Counted from the stretch's first letter, positions 6,800-15,309 are shown. The stretch is 64,000 nucleotides of DNA from JAWKIW01 sp041394145 (GCA_041394145.1 JAWKIW010000007.1:133353-197352), one strand, 5' to 3'. Numbers and translations are program-made. The notes: generated by a model not told the origin, from the letters alone.

Positions 6800-7156
6800 T
6801 CACTCAGGTTCGACGACGATCCACCCGCGCCGTTGCAGTTCCGCCGCGAGCAACCCGTCCGGAACCTTGGTGAGACCCAACTCGGTCTTGCTCCGCCTCG
6901 GAGCCGAAGCCGATCCAGACGCGTGTGCGTCGGATTCGCCCACACCCTCCTCCGCGGCATCGGCCGCGTCGCGAAGTTGTGTGATGAGCGCGTCGGCCTC
7001 GTCTCGGGTGAACCTACCGGCGGCCTGGCGTTGCGTGAACCCCATCGGGCCGCGAGCGTCTCGGAAGTCGCTGTGTCCCGCGTCGCGTAGGAGATCGAGC
7101 AACTCCTTTGTCTGTCGGGAGGTCGCGGGTGGACCCGCCTGTTGTCCGAATGCCAT
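6800..7156 (-). CDS. Conserved hypothetical protein
   Basis: A 118-residue protein from ATG at 7156: MAFGQQAGPPATSRQTKELL, then AGHSDFRDARGPMGFTQRQ and RFTRDEADALITQL, ending QRRGWIVVEPE. I recognise it as a recurrent actinobacterial small protein of unknown function with an invariant AGHxDFRDARGPxGFTQRQAxGRFTRDEA core; no enzyme motif is visible. The last residues (LAAELQRRGWIVVEPE) follow a low-complexity charged linker. It sits alone on the minus strand between toxin-antitoxin modules. Confidence 0.75.
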   Translation of the reverse strand: MAFGQQAGPPATSRQTKELLDLLRDAGHSDFRDARGPMGFTQRQAAGRFTRDEADALITQLRDAADAAEEGVGESDAHASGSASAPRRSKTELGLTKVPDGLLAAELQRRGWIVVEPE

Positions 7157-7288
7157 GTGCCAGTCTCGCCGATGAGCCCACTCGCCGGCACTGCTTCGTC
7201 CCGAGCGCATCAACCAGGCCGGCGATCAGCCCGCTGTCGAGGCGGTGTTCGGACGCGCTCCGGAGGAGCGATCTGGGACACTGCTCCA

Positions 7289-7561
7289 GTGGAGTTGCGG
7301 AGGTACTGGCTCGAGTTCCGGTCAACGGCCGACACACCGCGCGTGCCGCTCGGCTGTGGCGTGACGGCGCCGACCATCGACGATGCGCTCGGTCTCGTGG
7401 CCGACACCTTCTGCAACGGCGCGCGGCCGACCGTGACCAAGATCGTCGAGGATGTGGACGTCGGAGACCTCGCCGACGAGCTTGCCCATCGGGTTCAGCC
7501 GGTCGTGATCGGTCTTCCGTTTGCCCGCGGCATCTGGTACCCGAAGGTCACCGGACCGTAG
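7289..7561 (+). CDS. Conserved hypothetical protein
   Basis: A 90-residue protein from GTG at 7289: VELRRYWLEFRS, VPLGCGVTAPTIDDALGLVA, VTKIVEDVDVGDLAD and a C-terminal RGIWYPK. Similar short actinobacterial proteins start with a RRYWFEF strand and end with G(I/V)WYP; the function is unknown. It looks like a single small alpha/beta domain without signal peptide or catalytic motif. The upstream 130 bp are not obviously coding. Confidence 0.6.
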   Translation: MELRRYWLEFRSTADTPRVPLGCGVTAPTIDDALGLVADTFCNGARPTVTKIVEDVDVGDLADELAHRVQPVVIGLPFARGIWYPKVTGP

Positions 7562-7637
7562 GAACGCCGAGCCGGTGATCGGTGACGGTGTGCCGGTCCG
7601 TCTACGGGGCGACGTTCGGGGGCGGTCGAGCGGCCCG

Positions 7638-8042
7638 TCAGGGCTTCTCGACGACGACGCCTCGGGTATCGGCGAGGAGGCGGCGGAGGTCGCGGGGGTC
7701 GGTGGTGAACACCACGCCAGCACCCGCCTCCGCCGCGTGCGCAGCGACGATGGCATCGATGCCTCCCGGCACCCGGTGAGCACCTGATCGCTCGACGTTG
7801 TACCGCAGGCGCCCTGCGAGGCGAGCCGTCGGCGGCGTCGTGTCGATCGTCCCGATCTGCTTGACCGCCTGGTTCACCGGTGCGTCCGTGGGTCGATCGG
7901 TCGTGGCCTCCGCGAGCACCACGGTCGGGATGACCGGCACCCAGCCGCCCTCGACGAGGTCGCGAAGCACCCACCGGAACTCCTGATTGGTGACGGCCTG
8001 GTCGACGACCCCGCTGTCGAGGACGACGACCGGGTCGCTCAC
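7638..8042 (-). CDS. PIN-domain ribonuclease toxin (VapC-like)
   Basis: A 134-residue intact PIN protein. The first acidic residue is in VVVLDSGVVDQAV, the second in PTVVLAEATTDR (conserved E), the later ones in GGIDAIVAAHAAEAGAGVVFTTDPRDLRRLL (D near IDAIVAA and TTDP-D). These side chains hold the metal ions for RNA cleavage. The start ATG at 8042 overlaps the stop of the upstream antitoxin (ATGA at 8039-8042). Unlike the PIN copy at 4.6-5.0 kb it has no breaks. Confidence 0.9.
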   Translation of the reverse strand: MSDPVVVLDSGVVDQAVTNQEFRWVLRDLVEGGWVPVIPTVVLAEATTDRPTDAPVNQAVKQIGTIDTTPPTARLAGRLRYNVERSGAHRVPGGIDAIVAAHAAEAGAGVVFTTDPRDLRRLLADTRGVVVEKP

Positions 8043-8287
8043 GTCGTGACCTTGTCTCGGATCCTCGCGGCACGCGTTCGAGCCCGTTGCTTGGTCGTCG
8101 CCGGTGTGGGGTCCGCGCGCTCGAGCTCGTCGAGGTACGTCAGCAGCGCGCTGCGCTTCTCGTCTCGCTCGAGCTTCTCGGCCAGGGCGTCGTCGAGGTA
8201 CGACGACAGGCCTCGGGGTCCTGCGGTGCGCCGGGCTCGCTCGATGGCCTCTGCTTCGAGCGTCACGGACACCTTCTGGGTGGTCAT
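8039..8287 (-). CDS. Ribbon-helix-helix-type antitoxin
   Basis: An 82-residue antitoxin from ATG at 8287: MTTQKVSVTLEAEAIERARR is a ribbon-helix-helix-like N-terminus, RGLSSYLDDALAEKLERDE the second helix, and the basic RARTRAARIRDKVTT forms the end. Another in-frame ATG lies at 8299. It is encoded directly before the PIN toxin with a 4-nt overlap, so it most likely binds that toxin and its own promoter. Confidence 0.88.
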   Translation of the reverse strand: MTTQKVSVTLEAEAIERARRTAGPRGLSSYLDDALAEKLERDEKRSALLTYLDELERADPTPATTKQRARTRAARIRDKVTT

Positions 8288-8409
8288 GTCCGCATGCATA
8301 GCACTCACCGACCGCTGAAATCGCCTAGTTATCGCCTGTCTCCGAACATCCCCCACCAAGCCCGTACCTGCGCGACGGAAGGGCCGTTAGGCCCTGACCT
8401 GCGATCATG

Positions 8410-8486
8410 TGGTGGAGCTGATGGGACTCGAACCCACGACCCCCTGCTTGCAAAGCAGGTGCTCTAGCCAGCTGAGCTACAGCCCC
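8410..8486 (-). tRNA. tRNA-Ala (UGC)
   Basis: Read on the minus strand it starts GGGGCTGTAGCTCAGCTGG, has the anticodon stem CCTGC-TTTGCAA-GCAGG with anticodon TGC, a T arm GTGGGTTCGAACCC(C/A), and the 3' acceptor strand CAGCTCC followed by A and an encoded CCA at 8410-8412. The 7-bp acceptor stem pairs with one G-U. It lies at the edge of the toxin-antitoxin island, a typical integration boundary, though no duplicated 3' end was found nearby. Confidence 0.97.
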
Positions 8487-8535
8487 GAAGGGCCTCAGTC
8501 TAGGTGGCGTGATGTGAGCGACCTGCAGGCGGTTC

Positions 8536-9864
8536 GTGCGGGGAGAGGTCGCGTGCGAGGCTCACCTGGTGGTGGAGCCGCCGGGCGAGCAGCGTGGGCC
8601 GGTGCCGTCGGCCCCAGATGAGCACGGCGCCTCCGAGGTCAACGCGCCTCAGGCCGTCGGTGAGACCCGACCGACTGCCGACCGTCCGTTGAGCCGCAAC
8701 GTCTACGTGGTGTCACTGGTGTCCTTCCTGCAGGACACGGCGTCGGAGCTGCTCTACCCGGTTCTGCCCGTCTTCGTCACCCGAGTGCTCGGTGCGCCGC
8801 CCGCGGTGCTCGGTCTCATCGAGGGCGTGGCCGAGGGCACTGCTGCATCGATGAAGACGGTGTCGGGTCGCCTTGCCGATCTCCGGCACCGACGGCCGTT
8901 GGTGGCGACCGGCTATGGCGTGTCGGCGGTCGGCAAGCTCCTCCTCGCCCTTGCGTTCACCTGGCCGGTGGTGCTGCTCGCCCGGTTCACCGACCGCACC
9001 GGCAAGGGACTTCGGGGCCCGCCCCGCGACGCGATCATCGCCGACGAGACCACGACGGTGAACCGGGGTCGCGCCTTCGGGTTCCACCGCGCGGCCGACA
9101 CCGCCGGCGCGGTCGTCGGCCCGCTGCTCGGCCTCGCCCTGCTGGCCCTGGTGGGCGAGGAGCACCTGCGCACGCTCTTCTTCGTCGCCGTCATCCCGGC
9201 GGCGCTCTCCGCGGCCTTCGTGTTCCTCATCCGGGAGAAGCCCCACCCCGGCATCGGGGTCAAGGAGCGCCGCTGGTCGTTCGGCGGGCTGACGCCTCGC
9301 TACTGGCGGCTGCTTGCCGTCCTCGGCCTCTTCTCCGTCGTGAACTTCCCGGACGCCCTGCTCCTGCTGCGGGCGGGCGACCTCGGGCTGGGCACCGGTG
9401 AGGTCATCGTCGTCTACGTCCTCTACAACCTGAGCTACGCGCTGCTCAGCTACCCGGCCGGCACACTGTCGGACCGGCTCGATCGCCGCCGCATCGTCAT
9501 CGTCGGGATGGTCGTGTTCTCGATCGCCTACCTCGGGTTCGGCCTGACCGACACCGCAGCATGGGTCTGGCTGCTGCTGCCGGTCTACGGCTGCTACACC
9601 GCGCTCACCGATGGGGTGAGCCGGGCGTGGGTCACCGATCTCGTGCCGCCGAGCGAGCGGGGCACCGCGCTCGGCCTGCACGCGGCGATCACGGGGATCG
9701 GGTTCCTGGTCGCCGGGGTGTGGGCCGGCTTGGCGTGGAACGGCACCGGGCGCGTCCCCTTCCTCGTGTCCGGCGTCGTCGTGCTCGTGCTGGCCGGGGT
9801 GCTCGCCACCGCCGGCCGGTCGATCGACCGGCCGGGTGGCGAGCTCAGCCGGCCCACGGCCTGA
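8536..9864 (+). CDS. MFS transporter
   Basis: A 442-residue major facilitator protein with about 12 hydrophobic segments. After a hydrophilic N-terminus of some 55 residues, the membrane part opens with RNVYVVSLVSFLQDTASELL and carries the loop motif RFTDRTGKGLRGPPRDAII (R-x-D-R-x-GKG-x-R), which marks the family of actinobacterial MFS proteins related to the DHA1/AraJ group; the second half repeats a D-R-x-x-R-R loop (SDRLDRRRIVIVG). Substrate unknown. GTG at 8536 is the first usable start, but a shorter protein starting at TTG 8690 is equally possible. Convergent with the surface-protein gene, with only 6 bp between the stops. Confidence 0.85.
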   Translation: MRGEVACEAHLVVEPPGEQRGPVPSAPDEHGASEVNAPQAVGETRPTADRPLSRNVYVVSLVSFLQDTASELLYPVLPVFVTRVLGAPPAVLGLIEGVAEGTAASMKTVSGRLADLRHRRPLVATGYGVSAVGKLLLALAFTWPVVLLARFTDRTGKGLRGPPRDAIIADETTTVNRGRAFGFHRAADTAGAVVGPLLGLALLALVGEEHLRTLFFVAVIPAALSAAFVFLIREKPHPGIGVKERRWSFGGLTPRYWRLLAVLGLFSVVNFPDALLLLRAGDLGLGTGEVIVVYVLYNLSYALLSYPAGTLSDRLDRRRIVIVGMVVFSIAYLGFGLTDTAAWVWLLLPVYGCYTALTDGVSRAWVTDLVPPSERGTALGLHAAITGIGFLVAGVWAGLAWNGTGRVPFLVSGVVVLVLAGVLATAGRSIDRPGGELSRPTA

Positions 9865-9870
9865 GCACCC

Positions 9871-11214
9871 TCACTGGTAGTAGCCGATGACGTCGAGGAT
9901 GAGGTTGGTGCTGCTGTTGGGTGGGCAGAACACGGCGACCTGGGCGGTGGCGTCGACGGCGGAGACGGTGGTGGTGGCGACGACCTGGCCGGCGCCGGAC
10001 CAGTTGATCGAGGAGGTGGAGGGGATGGGGGATCCGGCGGCGAACAGCGCGAGGAAGCCGCCGTTGGCCGAGCCGTTGACGACGGTGAGCGTGACGAGCA
10101 CGCCGGAGGCGCCGGCCGGCACGCCCGAGCTGTTGTTCTTGGTGTCCAGCACGCGGGTGGTGTTGCCGGCGATGGGGGTCTTGGGCCCGGTGGTCGGGGG
10201 GTTGCCCGCTCGGGAGTCGTAGACCCGCACCGGGGTGGGCAGCAGGGTGAGCGCACCGGCGGTGCCGGTGCCGCCAAGGCGTCGCCAGGTGCCGGGCGTG
10301 CCCGCCGCGATGCACAGCCACAGCACCTTGTCGATGTCGAGGACGACCTCGCCGGCCCGGCGGGCGATGCCGCTGCCGAGCGGGGGTGCCGGCGTGCCTT
10401 CGAGCTGCAGCTGGGCCCGATTGCTGAAGCCGGCCAGCGCGACGCCGTCGGCACAGCCCCCCTTCACTCCGACCGCGCCGGTGCCGGTGCCCTGACCGAA
10501 CACGCCGTAGCCGGTGTTGATGCCGGGCGCGGGCTTGTCGCTGATCCCGAGGACCCCGACGGCGGCGTCGCCCTCGGTCCGTCCCACGACACCTCGGCCC
10601 AGGTCGCTGAAGCTCTCGCCGTACACGCCGGTCGTGTTGCCGGAGCCGGTGCTGGCGTTGACCCCCTTGACGCCGTAGCCGGAGGCGCTGACCACCCGTC
10701 CCAGCACGCCGACGGTCTCGCCCACCACGCTGTTGGCGTTGCCGCGAACGCCGATGCCGTCGTTGCTGGCCACGATGCCCTCGACGCCGATGGCGGTACC
10801 GGAGGTCTCCTGGGACCGGCCCAGGACGCCGGTGCCGGTGCCGGTGTCCCCACGCACGCCGATGCCGCCGGCCGGGCTGGCCGTGCCGATGACGCCCGGG
10901 TTGCCGTCGAAGGTCCCTTGGGCGGCGGCGGCCGGGCTCGCCTGGCCGAGCACCACGGCGCCGGCCGCGGCGCCGGCGACGGCGACGCCCGCCTGACGCA
11001 GCAGCCCGCGTCGATCCGTTCGGCCGTCGCCGTCGGTCGAGCCGCCGGATGCCCCGACGGACGTGGCCGTCGTGGGAACGCCGACGGTCGGTCGGCCTTC
11101 CAGCTGCTCGAGACGAGCCTCGAGCTGCTCGATCAGCGCGCCCTGGTCGGCGACGGTGCGGCGGTGCTCCTCCAGCTCGGCGCGCAGCGCCGTCAGCTCC
11201 AGCTCCCCAGCCAT
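9871..11214 (-). CDS. Tat-anchored surface protein with beta-repeat stalk
   Basis: A 447-residue protein in four parts. Residues 1-40 form a charged heptad coiled coil (ELEEHRRTVADQGALIEQLE). Residues 66-92 are a twin-arginine-like membrane segment, TDRRGLLRQAGVAVAGAAAG, followed by an AxA-type site. Residues 100-260 are Gly/Val-rich repeats of about 20 residues with GVxGxxxSxxG(I/V)GVxG cores, which resemble a beta-helix or fibre stalk. The last 150 residues (PVRVYDSRAG ... LILDVIGYYQ) match a C-terminal domain common in actinobacterial surface proteins. The Tat motif lies after, not before, a soluble coiled coil, so the coil would stay in the cytoplasm if the segment is an anchor. Confidence 0.75.
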   Translation of the reverse strand: MAGELELTALRAELEEHRRTVADQGALIEQLEARLEQLEGRPTVGVPTTATSVGASGGSTDGDGRTDRRGLLRQAGVAVAGAAAGAVVLGQASPAAAAQGTFDGNPGVIGTASPAGGIGVRGDTGTGTGVLGRSQETSGTAIGVEGIVASNDGIGVRGNANSVVGETVGVLGRVVSASGYGVKGVNASTGSGNTTGVYGESFSDLGRGVVGRTEGDAAVGVLGISDKPAPGINTGYGVFGQGTGTGAVGVKGGCADGVALAGFSNRAQLQLEGTPAPPLGSGIARRAGEVVLDIDKVLWLCIAAGTPGTWRRLGGTGTAGALTLLPTPVRVYDSRAGNPPTTGPKTPIAGNTTRVLDTKNNSSGVPAGASGVLVTLTVVNGSANGGFLALFAAGSPIPSTSSINWSGAGQVVATTTVSAVDATAQVAVFCPPNSSTNLILDVIGYYQ

Positions 11215-11433
11215 CAGCTGCTCCTCGGGTCGGTCGCCCCGTCTTGGCCCGGGGCGGGTGCCGGTCCCACGATGCCACGGATGTTGCCGCCGGTGGCGGG
11301 TCGACCGAGCCGCGTGGGCTCAGCGCGAGATCGACCGCGTGCCAGGCCGGTCACGGGCGGTGCGCCGCCCCACCCGAGGTGCGCGTCGACCCCCGCTGGT
11401 GGTTCAGAAATCTGTCAGACAACTGAAGGGAAC

Positions 11434-11462
11434 GGTTAACCGACGGGTGACCGTCGGGAAAT
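11434..11462 (+). promoter_or_regulatory. GlnR-like box upstream of glnB-amtB
   Basis: The gene-free stretch 11215-11621 (407 bp) holds this site. GTGAC-N6-GAAAT (11447-11462) fits the GlnR consensus gTnAc-N6-GaAAc in nine of ten bases, and TTAAC six bases upstream resembles a further half site. It overlaps a perfect 7-bp hairpin, CCGACGG/CCGTCGG (11440-11457). It lies 160 bp before glnB, which in many actinobacteria is nitrogen-regulated through GlnR. Otherwise nothing clear is seen in the stretch. Confidence 0.5.
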
Positions 11463-11621
11463 GGCCCCTCCATAGGTTCATCTCGGCGTCAGGCATCCGC
11501 CAGGTCCCGCACGAACGGTTCGTCCCCCCGGCCGGTCGTGCCCCTGGCGGATGACCTCGCCCGAGCCACGCGGCAGCGTCGTCGCCGGCTCCACGCCGCT
11601 GGCCCATCTGAAGGAGGAACC

Positions 11622-11963
11622 ATGGTCCATCTGGTCACTGCGGTGATCAAACCCCACCGCCTCGAGGAGGTGAAGGCCGCGCTGGGCGACATGGGAGTCG
11701 CCGGCATGACCATCACCGAGGTGAAGGGGCACGGCCGCCAGGGCGGCCACACCGAGACCTATCGGGGTGCCGAGTACACGATCGATCTGATCCCCAAGGT
11801 GAAGATCGAGGTCGTCGTCGACACCAGCGACGCGGACAAGGTCGTCGACGCGATCGTGAACGCGGCGAAGACCGGCAAGATCGGCGACGGCAAGGTGTGG
11901 GTCACCGCCGTCGACCGGCTGGTGCGCATCCGCACCGGCGAGCGTGACGCGGAGGCCGTGTGA
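11622..11963 (+). CDS. glnB: Nitrogen regulatory protein P-II
   Basis: A 113-residue PII protein, complete and typical. It senses ATP/ADP and 2-oxoglutarate and binds the ammonium channel and other targets. The T-loop reads GRQGGHTETYRGAEYTIDLIPKVK, including the tyrosine used for uridylylation or adenylylation; the C-terminal signature is TAKTGKIGDGKVWV with the following VDRLVRIRTGE. ATG at 11622 has a strong AAGGAGG site. amtB follows in the same operon, as in most bacteria, so this is likely the channel-regulating (GlnK-type) paralogue. Confidence 0.96.
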   Translation: MVHLVTAVIKPHRLEEVKAALGDMGVAGMTITEVKGHGRQGGHTETYRGAEYTIDLIPKVKIEVVVDTSDADKVVDAIVNAAKTGKIGDGKVWVTAVDRLVRIRTGERDAEAV

Positions 11964-12025
11964 TGGCGCCGTCGTCGACCCTCACCCCGCTCCCCGAGGG
12001 GAGCCCGATCAGGAGGAGATTCCCT

Positions 12026-13663
12026 TTGAGCCGTACCCGCTTGGCGGCCGGCCTGGCGGTTGCGACCACCGTGTTGCTCACCGCCGGCGTCGCCTACGCC
12101 CAGGAGGCCGAGGCGCCACCAGCGCCGACCATGGAGCAGGTGAACTCCACGGTCACGACGATCGCGCAGCGGACGAACCTGCTGTGGATCGTCATCGGCG
12201 CCGCCCTGGTGATCTTCATGCAGGCCGGCTTCGCGCTGGTCGAGACCGGCTTCTGCCGGGCCAAGCACGCCGCCCACGTGGTGTCGACGAACTTCGCCAT
12301 CTTCGGCCTGGGCTTCGTGGCGTTCTTCCTCGTCGGCTACAGCTTCATGTTCGGCGGAGCGTCCTATGCCCCGGTCGTGGCGCCGGGCTCGCCGGCGTTG
12401 GACTACGGGTTCTCCGAGGCCGTCGGCGGTCCGCTGATCGGCTCGGGCAACTGGACGTTCCTGTGGCAGGGCGGCTGGGCCGGAAGCTGGTTCGACGCCT
12501 CGTCGCCGGAGAAGCTGGCCCTGTCGGGTGCCATCGCCGGCTTCTTCCTCTACATGGTGGCGTTCATGGACACCACGGCCACCATCCCGACCGGCTCGAT
12601 GGCCGAGCGCTGGAAGTGGAAGTCGTTCGTGCTGTGGGGCCTCTTCTGCGGCGCCATCTACTACCCGCTGTTCGGCGCCTGGACCTGGGGCGGCGGCTGG
12701 CTGGCCAAGCTCGGTGACTCCATGGGCTGGGGCAACGGCTACGTCGATTTCGCCGGCAGTGGCATCGTCCATGCCATGGGCGGTGCGGCGGCCCTGTCCG
12801 GTGCCATCGTCCTCGGGCCTCGGCTCGGCAAGTTCGGCAAGGACGGCAAGCCCCGGGCCCTGCCCGGTCACCACATCCCGATGGCGATGCTGGGCACGTT
12901 CATCCTGCTCTTCGGTTGGTTCGGCTTCAACGCTGCGTCGACCTTCGCCGCCATGGACAGCCAGTTCGCCCTGGTCGCCGCCAACACCGCCATCGCGGCG
13001 GCCTTCGGTGGCGTGGTCGGCATGGCGTGGATCTGGATCCGCACCGGCAAGCCCGACCCGGCGATGATGGCCAACGGCATGCTGGCCGGTCTGGTGGCGA
13101 TCACCGCCCCGTGCGCCTTCGTCGATCCGTGGGCCGCCATGCTCATCGGCATCGTCGCCGGCGTGGTCGTCATCGAGGCGGTGTTCCTCATCGAGCGCAA
13201 GGGCAAGATCGACGACCCGGTCGGTGCCATCTCGGTGCACGGGGTCAACGGCATCTGGGGCGTGCTGGCCGTGGGCATCTTCGCCAACGGCAAGTACGGC
13301 GTGGACGCCCTCGGCCCGGGCATCGGCTGGAACGGGACCACCAGCCAGGTGGTCGACGGCTCGGCTCCCGGCGTGACCGGCATCCTGTACGGCGGCACCG
13401 GTGGCGGCCAGCTGATGGCCCAGGTGGCCGGGGCGCTGACGATCATCATCGTCGGGGTCGGCTTGTCCTTCGCCTTCTTCAAGATCCAGAACGCCCTCAC
13501 CAAGGGCGGGATCCGCTCGGAGGAGGCCGACGAGGTCGCCGGCCTGGACCTGCCGGAGATGGGCGTGCTCGCCTATCCCGAGTTCGTCGGGGCGGGCGAC
13601 AGCTACCCCGACGTCGACGCTCCGGCCGGGACCGCCAAGGCCCGGGAAGGTGCGGCGACCTGA
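12026..13663 (+). CDS. amtB: Ammonium transporter
   Basis: A 545-residue Amt/MEP channel. It starts best at TTG 12026, with AGGAGGAG about seven bases upstream, giving the signal-peptide-like LSRTRLAAGLAVATTVLLTA with an AYAQEA cleavage region; the frame is open back to 11960, overlapping the glnB stop. Family motifs: ALVIFMQAGFALVETGFCRA, FMDTTATIPTGSMAERWKWK, IVHAMGGAAALSGAI with the first pore histidine, FGWFGFNAAS, and ISVHGVNGIWGVLAVGIFA with the second. It conducts ammonium into the cell and is gated by the PII protein encoded just upstream. The cytoplasmic tail is long and acidic. Confidence 0.96.
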   Translation: MSRTRLAAGLAVATTVLLTAGVAYAQEAEAPPAPTMEQVNSTVTTIAQRTNLLWIVIGAALVIFMQAGFALVETGFCRAKHAAHVVSTNFAIFGLGFVAFFLVGYSFMFGGASYAPVVAPGSPALDYGFSEAVGGPLIGSGNWTFLWQGGWAGSWFDASSPEKLALSGAIAGFFLYMVAFMDTTATIPTGSMAERWKWKSFVLWGLFCGAIYYPLFGAWTWGGGWLAKLGDSMGWGNGYVDFAGSGIVHAMGGAAALSGAIVLGPRLGKFGKDGKPRALPGHHIPMAMLGTFILLFGWFGFNAASTFAAMDSQFALVAANTAIAAAFGGVVGMAWIWIRTGKPDPAMMANGMLAGLVAITAPCAFVDPWAAMLIGIVAGVVVIEAVFLIERKGKIDDPVGAISVHGVNGIWGVLAVGIFANGKYGVDALGPGIGWNGTTSQVVDGSAPGVTGILYGGTGGGQLMAQVAGALTIIIVGVGLSFAFFKIQNALTKGGIRSEEADEVAGLDLPEMGVLAYPEFVGAGDSYPDVDAPAGTAKAREGAAT

Positions 13664-13682
13664 CATCGTCGTTCGGTCGTCC

Positions 13683-13720
13683 GACCGGGGCCCGGTGGCG
13701 CTTGCCACCGGGCCCCGGTC
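13683..13720 (+). terminator. Terminator of glnB-amtB
   Basis: Perfect 17-bp stem (GACCGGGGCCCGGTGGC and its complement) with loop GCTT, 20 nt after the amtB stop, followed by ATTCTC. Stable GC-rich hairpins with a weak U tract are common terminators in high-GC actinobacteria. Confidence 0.85.
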
Positions 13721-13911
13721 ATTCTCGGCCCCAGTGGCGGGACCGTCGAGTCCTCGGGCCTCGACGGCAGCCCGGCGTGGGGTGTAACACGGCGGACATG
13801 TTCGCGAAACGGCCGCTACACAACCCTCGGGTAGCAAGGGTGCCGTAGCGGGCGAACAGGCGAACAGGCCGGCGGGTTGCAGGCCCGGGACGTCGGGAGT
13901 GAGAACGGGAC

Positions 13912-15309
13912 GTGGAACACGAGCATCGCTGGCGGTTGACCTGGCTGGGCAGCGACCGGCTGCTGGCCCGCAACGTGGCCCGACCGGTGGCTCGGTTCCT
14001 GCGGATCGAAGCAGCGTCGGGGGTGCTCCTGCTCGTGGCCGCAGTGGTCGCGGTGGTGTGGGCCAACTCCGGGGTCTCGGACTCCTACCTGTCGTTCTGG
14101 GAGACCGACGCCGGCTTCTCCCTCGGGGGCTTCCACGTCGACATGACCCTGCAGGAATGGGTCAACGACGGCCTCATGGCGATCTTCTTCTTCGTCGCCG
14201 GCCTCGAGATCAAGCGCGAGATGGTGGTGGGCGAGCTGTCCGACCGCAAGGCCGCGGCCGGTCCGGTGCTGGCGGCGGTGGGTGGCATGATCGTGCCGGC
14301 CGCCATCTACTTCGCGCTGAACGCGGGAGGTGAGGGGGCCAAGGGCTGGGGCATCCCGATGGCCACCGACATCGCCTTCGCGGTGGGGATCGTCTCGCTG
14401 CTCGGGCCTCGGGTGCCGGCCCAGCTCAAGCTGTTCCTGCTCACCCTGGCGGTGGCCGACGACCTCGGGGCGATCGGGGTCATCGCCGTCGCCTACAGCC
14501 AGTCCATAAGCTTCGCCTGGCTCGGTGCCTCGGTCGCCTGCCTGGTCGCCGTGTACCTGATGCGCCGCGGTCGCGTCTGGTTCATGCCGCTCTACGTCGT
14601 GCTCGGCGTCCTGGCCTGGTACTTCATGTACCGCTCGGGTGTCCACGCCACCGTGGCCGGCGTGATGATGGGCTTCCTGACCCCGGTCGAGCCGCTGCAC
14701 CGCGGCCTCGACGCCCAGGGCATCGCCGACCGGTTGGAGAACCGACCCGAGCTCACCGCGGCCGACGTCCGCAACGCCGCCTTCGAGATCCGCGAGTCGG
14801 TCCCGATCGGCGAGCGCCTCGCCGACCTGCTCGTCCCGTGGGCCAGCTTCGCCATCATCCCCGTCTTCGCGCTGGCCAACGCCGGCGTGCCCCTCGCCGG
14901 CGGCGCGCTCGGCGAGGCGCTCGGGTCGCCGGTGATGCTCGGCGTGCTGCTGGGGCTGGTGGTCGGCAAGACGGTGGGCGTGTGCGGGATGTCGTACCTG
15001 GCCACGAAGCTGGGGATCGCCAAGCTGCCGCGGGGTGCGACCTTCCTGCACATGCTCGGCATCTCCATGGCCGCCGGCATCGGCTTCACGGTCGCCATCT
15101 TCGTCACCGGGCTCGCCTTCCAGAGCGAGACCCTCCAGGACGAGGCCAAGATCGGCATCTTCGGTGCGTCGATCATCGCGGCGGTGCTCAGCGGGGTCGT
15201 GCTGTCGATCGCCGCCCGCCGTGCCACCCCCGCCGAGCTGGCGATCGAGGAGGCCGAGGACGCCGAGCTGTTCGCCGCCGAGCCCGCGGCCCAGGTCGTG
15301 CCCAGCTGA
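13912..15309 (+). CDS. nhaA: Na+/H+ antiporter NhaA
   Basis: A 465-residue NhaA, exchanging one Na+ for two H+ across the membrane for pH and sodium homeostasis. Diagnostic motifs: WVNDGLMAIFFFVAGLEIKR, GWGIPMATDIAFAVGIVSLL, and TLAVADDLGAIGVIAVAYS with the paired aspartates of the ion site; about 11-12 membrane segments. The C-terminal region has the usual ARRATPAE then an acidic tail. GTG at 13912 gives a short N-terminal cytoplasmic leader (MEHEHRWRLTWLGSDRLLAR). It stands alone after the amtB terminator; the 248-bp gap before it shows no recognised riboswitch. Confidence 0.96.
   Translation: MEHEHRWRLTWLGSDRLLARNVARPVARFLRIEAASGVLLLVAAVVAVVWANSGVSDSYLSFWETDAGFSLGGFHVDMTLQEWVNDGLMAIFFFVAGLEIKREMVVGELSDRKAAAGPVLAAVGGMIVPAAIYFALNAGGEGAKGWGIPMATDIAFAVGIVSLLGPRVPAQLKLFLLTLAVADDLGAIGVIAVAYSQSISFAWLGASVACLVAVYLMRRGRVWFMPLYVVLGVLAWYFMYRSGVHATVAGVMMGFLTPVEPLHRGLDAQGIADRLENRPELTAADVRNAAFEIRESVPIGERLADLLVPWASFAIIPVFALANAGVPLAGGALGEALGSPVMLGVLLGLVVGKTVGVCGMSYLATKLGIAKLPRGATFLHMLGISMAAGIGFTVAIFVTGLAFQSETLQDEAKIGIFGASIIAAVLSGVVLSIAARRATPAELAIEEAEDAELFAAEPAAQVVPS

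Noticed and set aside
8410..8486. tRNA-Ala as an attachment site for an integrated element
   Set aside because: No repeated tRNA 3' end, integrase or excisionase was found within the window, so integration at this tRNA is only a possibility.
11759..13837. Long minus-strand frame (692 codons) opposite glnB and amtB
   Set aside because: Reverse shadow of amtB; composition biased to Asp/Gly/His/Arg with no domain pattern.
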